Shown in pieces: positions 55,625-64,000 of a DNA stretch of 64,000 bases. A program made the translations under genes and the position numbers. Position 1 is the stretch's first letter. Each line of letters starts with the position of its first letter. The stretch spans positions 131,000,274 to 131,064,273 of the forward strand of contig CM037877.1 of NCBI GenBank assembly GCA_021292165.1. Direction: 5' to 3'. The notes under the pieces were generated by a model that ran no database searches, was not told the origin of the DNA, and saw only the letters and a list, made by a program, of their open reading frames with translations. This DNA is from Shinisaurus crocodilurus (taxonomy: Eukaryota > Chordata > Lepidosauria > Squamata > Shinisauridae).

Positions 55625-55827
55625 GCTGGGACTCAGGAGATGCAGGTTCTAGTCCCCGCTCGGCCATGAAACTCACTGGGTAACTTTGGGCCAGTCACTG
55701 ACTCTCAGCCTAACCTACCTCACACGGTTGTTAGGATAAAATGGAGAGGAGGAGGATTATGTAAGCCGCCTTGGGTTCCTTGCAGGAAGAAAGGCGGGGT
55801 ATAAATACAATAAATAAAATAAATAAA
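55625..55827 (+). mobile_element. MIR/CORE-like SINE, 5' truncated
   Basis: Starts at CTGGGACTCAGGAGATGCAG, lacking the first 45 or so bases; B box GGTTCTAGTCCCC and tail AAAGGCGGGGTATAAATA present. Confidence 0.85.
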
Positions 55828-56565
55828 GATATAAATTCAGACAAAAGCTCTCCTGTATTATGATCTTTTAAAGCATCTTTGCCCATGCACTTCTTGGAAA
55901 CACAGTGTGCATAATATATGACATCGTTTTGCCACCTCATGCATCATGATGACACACACATCCATCTCTGATTTACGGTTATTACATCTGCTTTGTTTAC
56001 AGTGATGAGTAGATCAACCTAGAACCACCAGAGGCGGCAGCAGCTCTGGAACAAGTTCAATGAGCAGAAGCACGATACTGCCTTTGCCTGTTTGTCAGAT
56101 GACTTGTCATGTTGCCACTATCAAGGAGAAACCTGCTCCTGCCAGTCGTTCCCTCCCCAAGAGCTCGATTCCGGTAAGTGTTGGTTGGGTTAGCCTGATA
56201 GGGGTGTTAGTCGTTATAAAGGGAGAGGAAGATTGGTGAGTGACATGGCAAAGTTAAATTGGATCAATTAGTCAGCCCCACCCTTGCATTTCCTTAGCTC
56301 ACTTACTTTTGCTGTAAGATGACATAAGTCAAATCATAAGCAACAACATGCGTGTCAGTCTCCCACAGCATATATGGGTTAAAAATTGCAAACCTACATT
56401 ACGCAGGATAGCCTGTGTTGAGTATCCCCTTCTACTAGCCTAAACTAATAATTTTAAGTAGAAGGGTTAGTTTGGATTATTATATTCCGAGTATGCAGCA
56501 GCGCGGCAGGGAAATAACCATGTACATGTACATGGTTATTAATATGTATTCATATTATTTGCAAT
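55828..56565. other. Unassigned DNA
   Basis: No gene recognised. A short palindrome CATGTACATGTACATG lies near 56519. Confidence 0.4.
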
Positions 56566-56586
56566 ATATATATATATATATATATA

Positions 56587-56628
<42 letters not shown>

Positions 56629-56703
56629 GTATAATAATATATAATATATATTATGTATTATATATATAATATTTTATAATATATATATATGTGTGTGTGT
56701 GTG
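56566..56703. repeat. (AT)n(GT)n compound microsatellite
   Basis: AT and GT runs alternate with AT-rich interruptions; ORFs across it are low complexity. Confidence 0.95.
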
Positions 56704-57107
56704 TAATTCCCTTCCTCCCCATCCCCAACACATAATATTTTTATCCTCACACATACCCTCAGGGGACCCCCAACCCTCAGGGGATTATGGGCACCCTATT
56801 AAGGGCAGGAGGAGCCTCCACACTTCCCTCGCCCTCCAAAAGACTCAGATAGCCAGTTTTGGCCATCTGTGTGGCTTACACCAGCTTCCGAGGAGAGGAG
56901 CTGGAGGAGGCACCACCAGCAGGATTCTTCGTAGGACTGCGGTGCGGTGCCTCTCCCCTCCCCTCCGTGCGCCCCCAGCGCTGGCTCCGAAGGTCGGTCT
57001 CCTAGCCGGCTTGCAAGAGGAAAAAAGGCAGGATATGGATGTAATAAATAGATAAATAAAATATGAAAACAGTTGTTAATAATAGTCTAAACAAAGTATG
57101 TAGTTGT

Positions 57108-57350
57108 TTATTATTTTATTTATTTATTATGTTTATACCCCACCTTTTTTTCCTGCAAGGAACCCAAGGCGGCTTACATAGTCCTCCTCCTCTCCATTTT
57201 ATCCTCACAACAACCCTGTGAGGTAGGTTAGGCTGAGAGTCCGTGACTGGCCCAAAGTCACCCAGTGAGTTTCATGGCTGAGCGGGGACTAGAACCCGGA
57301 TCTCCTGAGTCCCAGTCCAACACTCTAACCACTACGCCACACTGGCTCTC
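57108..57350 (-). mobile_element. MIR/CORE-like SINE
   Basis: Reverse-complement copy ending GCCACACTGGCTCTC; full length. Confidence 0.88.
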
Positions 57351-58098
57351 TTGCATTCCACTACATTTAGAATATTGCCCATTTTCTAACTAAGAAATTA
57401 TCCATTTTCTGCCTTCTCGGAGACTCATAATGTTAGACAGTTTAATCATGGATACATTCTGTTATGGATAGAGGATCTGATTTTTTCCAAATTTGAGTGA
57501 TTGTCATTCTGGCTATTCTCAAAATATGTACAGTCATCTCCAGAAGTTTTGGAATGTCATATCCATTAAATATCCAAATAAGATTGGAAGTGGTTTAATG
57601 GTATATCATAGCTGGTCATATCTGTGATATATATATTTTAGGCATAGTTATAGACATTCAATGGTTAACCTGTTAGCATTGTTAGAGATGTAACTTTTCC
57701 CAAAACATGGACATCATGGAAAATACCATTTTCTCCATTTAACAAAAAATATTTAAATTTGTGGGGGGAAGTGATATATATGCAATACTTTCTTATTAAA
57801 TGTAAAATTTACTACTTTATGGACAAGAAATATATTATGAGTAACCTAGTACAGAAACCAATACTAAATATAAAATATAAATGTCTCCTTTTTATTAAAA
57901 CAGTTACTCATTGAGATGGAGTCACTAGCTTCTGCATCCCAAGGTACCCAGGTGGTTTGCCAGTTGGGAAAACAGAAGTGGGAGGTGGGGAAATATCATG
58001 GCTAGCCATGTAGCTGAGCACCAGGTTACTTATGTATTTATTTGTGAAACACATTTGTAGAAATTTCTAAGCAATGTACAAAACAATATAGTAAAAGA
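57351..58098. other. Unassigned AT-rich DNA
   Basis: No gene or element recognised. Confidence 0.4.
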
Positions 58099-58405
58099 CA
58101 GGGGTGACAACTGTGGGAGCTCACGGGCCACTTTCAGCACCTCCCCATGGGCTGCACACACAGCAGTGGCAAATTAATCAGTGGTTTGCCACTGCATTTC
58201 AGCAGCAAACCACTATGAAACCTTCAAATGGGCAAATTTAGCTTGAAAACAAGGTACATTTGTTGTCTGAAGGCTCTGTAGCGGTTTTTCACTGAAATTC
58301 AGCAGCAAACCGCCAATTGTTTTGCCTTTGGTGGTGCATGGGGGCTGCAGAAGAGGATGGTGGGGGGCACATGCAGACTGCAAGCCGCCATGTTGCCCAC
58401 TCCTG
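58099..58405. mobile_element. Non-autonomous hAT, GGGTGGGCAAC family
   Basis: Ends CAGGGGTGACAACTGTGG and ATGTTGCCCACTCCTG; flanks gtaaaaga and gtataaga agree at 7 of 8. Shares CAGCAAACC blocks with 10885-11159. Confidence 0.75.
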
Positions 58406-59566
58406 GTATAAGATCATAATTAAATATTGTCTAATATATAATTATACAGGACTTGGCTTCCTGGTAGCAACTTCACCATTGGAACAATGTATAAATCAGA
58501 TCTGGAAAAATTATTATAGTTCGTGGGCTTGAGACCATTTTGCACTAAATCCTTTCTGGGTGTGGCATTGGGTTGTGTAATACATTTAGGTATATTCAGT
58601 AACCTATAACCTTGTTTTAAAATGTTGTTGCCCAATCTGAACCACTGAAACAAGGCAAGTTACGAACTGAAATAAGCATATAAACCAATCCCATTAACAC
58701 TCTTGTAATTAAATTGGAGCAAAATGCTACAGAAATCTTGCAAATGGACTATGAATACCTGAGAGTAATACACTAGAGGTGTGTCTCTGTTACCTTCCTA
58801 GAAGAGGATTACAGCGTCTTAGCAAGAGAAGCTGCAGTGACTGTTCCTGCAGCCTGAATACAATATATTTGCTGTCTAGACAAATAAAAACAAGTTGTAT
58901 GAAATAACAGGAAATTGTATTTTTCATTATGTAAATGGAGCTCAGCAGGAGAATTAATTGATTATTCAATTACTATGGTTCTCTCTCTGATGTCTTGGAG
59001 AGATGAGCCGAGAGAACCTTATGACGACCCTCTGGTGCCTAGTTCATAGCAACAAAAAAGAAAGCATAATCCTGCTTTTCCTCACCTCAGCACAATTCAG
59101 TTTACCTTGGAGAAAGAGAGAAGAACGGAAGTACCCCAGACAACTTAATGTTTCCCATGCAGAATCATATTTAGCTCCATATAAATGATCATATTATATA
59201 TTGGTATATTGAATTATACCAATAGAATCTGACCATATAAACATTTAATTTGCTGTTACCAATAGTTTTGGAAAAAGTGTTATTTACTTATGAGAAAAGC
59301 CCTATGGTGATTTAGACATAAATGACAAGAGCTAGCAGAATAGAGGACTCATGGGAAAGAGATTAATATAATCTCCTTCAGAAGGAACACAGTGAATTCT
59401 CCACACCAATGAGGTAACTTATGCTTAAAGTATCCTCAGTAGATGTGTATCCATGTCTTTCTTCAGAAAGAAGGATATGATGCAGCTTCCTAAAACAGCT
59501 TATTCCACTGATGTTGCTGAACTGCTGTTATAATCAAGGAGGAAAATACATAGCCATGATGGCTAT
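58406..59566. other. Unassigned DNA
   Basis: No gene recognised. Confidence 0.4.
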
Positions 59567-59843
59567 ATATTACCCTCTCTGAATACCAGTTGCTGGGGAA
59601 CATGAGCATAAGGATGCTGTTGTGCTCTTGTCCTGCTTGTGGGCTTCTCATACGCATCTTGTTGGACACTATGAGAAAATGCTGGACTACACAGGCCGGG
59701 GGTTAGGGATCTTTTTTGGCCCAAGGGCCACATTGTCTCCAGGCAAGGACATCAGGGGCCATATGCCAGCAGTGGGTGGGGTCACACAGTCCAAAGTGGG
59801 TCCGCCCCCACTGCTGGCATGCAGTTACTGGCCTGCTTGCCCA

Positions 59844-59878
<35 letters not shown>

Positions 59879-60180
59879 TAGATCCCATCCACATGCATGC
59901 ACGTGCGCATACACATACACTCACCTGATTCACATGCGGTTATCTCCGATATAAGCTGCTGATCAGAGATGAGAGCTTTTCGCTGCTGCATGGTGAGCTT
60001 TTGCCTGCCTGGGGAGAGGGTGTGGGGCCTGGGGGAGGGGCCTGGGGGATGCAGGTGGGCTGGGTGGGGAAGCCCTGCAGCCCATATCTGGCCCACGGGC
60101 TGGGGATTTCCTCATACCTGAGTTAGGCCTTTGGTCTGATCCAGCAGGATTCTTATATTCTTACGTGTTCTTATAATAAA
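59567..60180 (+). mobile_element. CR1 3' UTR split by a hAT-like insertion
   Basis: The CR1 3' end is recognisable in CAGTTGCTGGGGAACATGAG...ATGCTGGACTACACAGGCC and, beyond the insertion, in GGTCTGATCCAGCAGGATTC. Between about 59698 and 60118 lies a segment starting GGGGGTTAGGGATC and ending TTTCCTCATACCTG, resembling a hAT element. The duplication is weak. A (CA)n run sits within it. Confidence 0.6.
59844..59877. repeat. (CA)n microsatellite
   Basis: About 17 CA units. Confidence 0.95.
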
Positions 60181-60608
60181 CAAAACCTATTCTGCAATTT
60201 GAACGAGAGAGGGGTGAATTTCCAAAGCTCCTCCCCACACCAAAAAGTCAAGAACTCAGGTAAGTTTTACAAACCAATGCAACAGCTTGCTCCATTGGAG
60301 AGTGAGAGAAAAGGCCAATCTACTGTGGAGAATTTATGTAGGGATAGTCTTTCCTCCCCACCCCTGCCATTGGTCCTTCAGCCTTTCTCCACATGACGTG
60401 AAACACATAGAATTAATAGCATGCAGTTTGGTTCAAGGGACTCTTGTATTATAGAGACGGGTCCTCTTAAACAGTGCTACTCAAGCTCTCCTGCTGCCTG
60501 ACGTGGGAGAAGAACACACATACACACACTGCTGCCACATAGCCCCCACATTGCTGCTATGTCACCCACCCGTCTGCCCTCTGGCTCACATTGAGAATCT
60601 TCTCACCA

Positions 60609-60888
60609 TGAGCCAGAGGGTGGGCGGGCTCTCTGGAGAGCAGTGTTGGCTGGAGAAAGCAGCTGGTGTGCTTCTTCAGAGAGCCAGCCAGGCCCAAATG
60701 CCAGACTCTGAGGGAGTCCTTCTGTGGTACACATGATCTCCTAGGTCACCCCTCTCACAATGCCTGAGGATCCCCTCAGAGCTAGGCATTTGGGCCTGGC
60801 TGGCTCTCTGAAAAGCTGCACTGGCCACTTTCTCTGGCCAATGCAGCTCACCAAAGAGTCTGCCCACCAGAGGACAGGTGGCTGAGAG
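60609..60888. repeat. Large imperfect inverted repeat
   Basis: The arm 60609-60713 faces 60772-60888. The best-matching block is TTCAGAGAGCCAGCCAGGCC on the left against its complement at about 60793-60812. The outer parts of the arms match more loosely. GAGCCAGAGGGTGGGC recurs as a direct repeat at about 60934. Confidence 0.75.
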
Positions 60889-61419
60889 CAGCCACCCATC
60901 CTTTAATTTCATTCTGAGAACCTCAGAGTGAGCCAGAGGGTGGGCAACTGCTCCGGAGGGCCTGCCAACCGCTCTTGCTGTGGCAAATGCCATGCCAGGA
61001 GAGCAGCTGGCAGGGCTCTCCAGAGCACCAGCTGTAGTGCTCTGCCATTGGAGCAAGGTGGCAGCGGCGGGCTCTCCTGGGAGGGGTGGGCAGGAGTACA
61101 CAGTTTGCTGCTTCTCCCACTCTGCCGCCTGAGGTGGGGGATTCACTCCGCCTCATGGGAGGGCTGGTCCTACTCTTAAACTATAATGGAATCAGATACT
61201 GGTACTTAAAAAGCAGCTGTTAACCTGATTTTGTTAAAAATGCTGAAAGTTGCTCAGGACTTTCCAGTTCAGGAGGATTTCTCCTTCGGGGATGCTGTTC
61301 TAAATGTTCCATGTTCAAAGTGGGAATAATACAGACGTTGACAACTAGCATAATGAAATAATGAGAGTAAATGTAAAAGGAGAGAAGTCTCAGTGGAAGA
61401 AGTACCGACATTTAAAGAA
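60889..61419. other. Unassigned DNA
   Basis: No gene recognised beyond the direct repeat mentioned with the inverted repeat. Confidence 0.4.
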
Positions 61420-62530
61420 GAACAAAATAAGTAGCATTATATGCTAATGCTAGAAGCCTCAAAGTCACACTACGTGAGTTAAGAGTATCTAGTAAGAATA
61501 TGGGGATATACATAGCTGGCATACCAGACATCTGGAAAAAAGGTTACAATGAGTGGGATGCAAGCTTTCTTCATGTATTTCTTGCATCCCTTCATGCATC
61601 CACACAAACCCACATATCACACATTGACATTTGAGCCAGGGAAACCTCAGACATAAATCTCGACACACATAGGTTTGTGTGGGAGCTGGAATCCTGCATG
61701 ATGATCGGGGTTCTAACTCATGGGGAAGCCTACACACAGGGTGGGCTCAGTCATCGACACGCATTGTGCAGAGGGCAGGGCAGGGAAACTACTTGACATT
61801 GGCGGGTGCGGGGCACTAACCCGTTCCAAGCGTGGCCCCCCTTCACACAAATAACACGTGAAGGGGATATAGTTCTCCCTGGATATGAAATCTACAGAAA
61901 AGACAGGGCAAGTCATTCTGCAGGAGGCATTGCTGTGTAGATGTCAGGAAAGAGCCCAAACCATTTTCAAAGAAAGAAATACAGTAATACCTTGGATTGC
62001 AAGTAACTTGGTTTGAGAGCGTTTTGCAAGATAAGCAAATTTTTAAATATTTATTTATTTATTTATTACTTGATATACAAGCGACGTCTTGCAATACAAG
62101 TACTGTAGTACGGCTTAAATTAAAAATCTCTGCACAATTTTTTTTGGGGGGATTTCATTTTGATATAAGAGTGTTTTGGATTACAAGCACGTTTCCGGAA
62201 TGAATTATGCTCTCAATCCAAGGCATGACTGTATATCCACAGAATCACTATTGATAGAAATCTTAGGCCAAAAATAGTAATACAATACTAGGAACATTCT
62301 GTTGCCTCCCGAACCAAAACTCTGATAGCAATCTTGAGATGTAGAAACAAATAGAGAAAACCCAAATGGAAAATGTTATAATAATGGGTGACTTCAACTA
62401 CCCTCTGACTGGCTGGGGAAATATACATTTGGGTTATGACAGTGACATAAACAATAGGTTTCAATCTTATAGATGCTCTGTGTTCTTGGGAGGGGATCAC
62501 CATTGGGTTAAATGGAGCTCTCCTTTTTAC
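61420..62530 (+). pseudogene. CR1 LINE endonuclease remnant, interrupted
   Basis: Pieces of the CR1 endonuclease are legible in order: YANARSL near 61440, GYEIYRKDRA with SAGGIAV near 61878-61940, and VIIMGDFNYPLTGW near 62370-62420, containing the catalytic GDFN block. A Tigger-like MITE (61982-62231) separates the last two. The stretch 61560-61860 is poorly conserved. The copy is dead. Confidence 0.65.
61982..62231. mobile_element. Tigger-like MITE inserted in CR1
   Basis: Ends CAGTAATACCTTGGATTGCA and CAATCCAAGGCATGACTG with TA on both sides. Confidence 0.82.
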
Positions 62531-62593
62531 TCCTGGTTGGGCCCCAGGCATATACACAGGTACATGTGAATTGCAGTTATTCAGCCACTATTT

Positions 62594-62960
62594 TCTATCT
62601 ACCTATTCATTTAAAATATTTCTAGGCCACCTTTCAGGGCAAAAGCCCTCCCAAGGCGGCTTACAACATTAACATTCAAATCATCATCATGATCATCATC
62701 CAATACAATACCAAGGCAGCAAATATTCATAAAACAACAGATGCCAGCAATAAAACATTACTAAAAACCTACAGCATAATTTCAGCAGAACAGTTCTGTA
62801 AGACGTAGTCAGGGGAAGGCCAGAGGAAACAAATAAGGTCTTCAGGGGCAAGCCTTCCTAAAGGCCTGCAATAATGCACACAGCAGACACTGGAAGTTTG
62901 GTGTTGCCTCTCATATACTGATCCAGTCCCCAGACTCCTTAGCAACAAGTTAGCAGCAGC
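62594..62960 (-). mobile_element. LINE 3' UTR, probably L2-like
   Basis: The plus strand has CTAGGCCACCTTTCAGGGCA and CTCCCAAGGCGGCTTACAAC followed by A-rich 3' UTR-type text, an L2-style tail read backwards. Confidence 0.45.
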
Positions 62961-63427
62961 TAAATTTAGTTGGTCTGTGTGTGTTTTAATCTAATGCAAG
63001 CCACTTTGCTTCAGCTGGCAAGAACTGAACTAACTGGATGACCATAAGATTTTAAGTCTTTGTCGCCAACCAGGTTGCAGCAATAATAGGATATAGCCAT
63101 TCAGAAAGAGAATCAGATTTGAAACAGAAGCAGAAACCATATCAGCAGAAGTTCTTTGTGTTAGCTTCTGTCGGCTTAATTAATTCATTGGGCCAACTCC
63201 TCCGTTGAGATGCTTGCTGGCTATTGCATGATTGGCTGTCTGTTCCAGTGTCTGCTGTGTGCTATTGCATGACTGGTTGTCTGTGGGAGCCACTGCTGCG
63301 CTCACCTTTTGGCCAGTATCATGTGGCGTGCCACTTGTATGAACTGGCACATTCATGTGGGACTTAGTCACGTTGTTGCCACGATCTGCACAATCGCAAG
63401 AACTTGACAAAGGGCAATCATGTAGGG

Positions 63428-63562
63428 CAGTGTCCTCCAACCTTGGGTCCCCAGATGTTTTTGGCCTACAACTCCCAGCATGCCCCAGCCAGCTATGCTG
63501 GCTGGGGCATGCTGGGAGTTGTAGGCCAAAAACATCTGGGGACCCAAGGTTGGAGAACACTG
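63428..63562. mobile_element. Palindromic hAT MITE, full length
   Basis: Two arms of about 65 bp are almost perfect complements (CAGTGTCCTCCAACCTTGGG to GGTTGGAGAACACTG). Flanks atgtaggg and gtgtaggg agree at 7 of 8. Reading frames through it are mirror artefacts. Confidence 0.88.
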
Positions 63563-64000
63563 GTGTAGGGGACATTGAGCATCTGAACTGTTCTTTGTTT
63601 CTAGTTAATGTTGTTCTCCTAATGGTCTCAGCGTGGACTATATTAGGGAAGGAGCAATTTTGCACAATCAATACAGAGGGGTGTGCAGAGGTTCTAGCTA
63701 GAGGTGCAATCCATGCTCTCTTAGTGCATGGATTGTTCACAAAGCATGTTGCCCACCAGACGTAAGTGGAATCCTCCCTTCTGTTTTGCTGTTGCCATCA
63801 TCAGGCTGTTTGCCTCAAGCAAAAGACCTTCCGCACTTTCCAGAAGACAATCCAACAGCCTGCTTGTCCTAAGGTCCCACTTGTGCAGACAGCTCTCAGC
63901 TCAAGAAGGAGATGTGCAAAGTTGTGTGTGTTCAAGAACAAGCAGGCTGCTGGAACATCCTATGCAGTGTGTGTGTGGGGGGGGGGGCGGGTTGTGTGCC
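63563..64000. other. Unassigned DNA
   Basis: No gene recognised. A GT/G run closes the window (about 63965-63990). Confidence 0.4.

Noticed and set aside
56020..56035. Third CTCF-like site
   Set aside because: ACCACCAGAGGCGGCAG has the wrong spacing in the core, and GGCACCAGAGGGTCG (minus, near 59025) lacks the GGC; both are weaker than the pair at 51.3-51.5 kb.

Overview
The window looks like gene-poor vertebrate nuclear DNA from a squamate reptile, more probably a lizard than a snake. The reasons are the mix of CR1, L2 and L1 LINEs, a MIR/CORE-type SINE with an L2-like tail, a 5S-rRNA-headed SINE with a CR1-like tail, many non-autonomous hAT and Tigger-like DNA elements, Helitrons, a Ty3/Gypsy element and abundant microsatellites. 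I found no host protein-coding exon, tRNA gene or rRNA gene that I would defend. Every long reading frame that makes biochemical sense belongs to a transposable element. All family assignments come from reading the sequence, not from a database.

Layout. 1-2511: 5' end of a minus-strand Ty3/Gypsy retrotransposon (LTR, primer-binding site, gag with a SCAN-like capsid C-terminus, CCHC knuckle, aspartic protease) running off the left edge. 2512-13300: mostly unassigned DNA with microsatellites, small hAT pieces and a CR1 3' end. 13330-15924: CR1 remnants, Helitron A (+) with an internal G-rich minisatellite, and a palindromic hAT MITE. 18255-18354: a 100-N assembly gap. 18470-24341: a full-length L1 LINE with ORF1, ORF2, poly-A tail and 19-bp target-site duplication. 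26100-30470: minus-strand L2 pieces and MITEs. 30525-31969: Helitron B (-), a sibling of A in opposite orientation. 32154-33114: a foldback Tigger-like element with three nested hairpins, one with arms of about 160 bp. 33419-42600: a 5S-SINE, a MIR-like SINE, MITEs and a locally repeated 0.3-kb segment. 43735-46870: an L2 split by a hAT element and by a short minus-strand L1, which itself carries a 5S-SINE. 47841-48474: a solo LTR with 5-bp duplications. 49345-50983: a CR1 split by one SINE and followed by another. 51301-51459: two CTCF-like motifs in divergent orientation. 52314-64000: more nested L2, hAT, Tigger, SINE and CR1 pieces, plus an inverted repeat at 60.6-60.9 kb.

How the parts work together. 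Two SINE/LINE partnerships can be read from shared 3' tails: MIR-like SINE with L2, and 5S-SINE with CR1. Nested insertions give relative ages: L2 is the oldest layer, hAT and L1 inserted into it, and the 5S-SINE inserted into the L1. Target-site duplications (8 bp for hAT, TA for Tigger-like, 5 bp for the solo LTR, 19 bp for L1, an A/T junction for Helitron) support the classifications independently of coding similarity.
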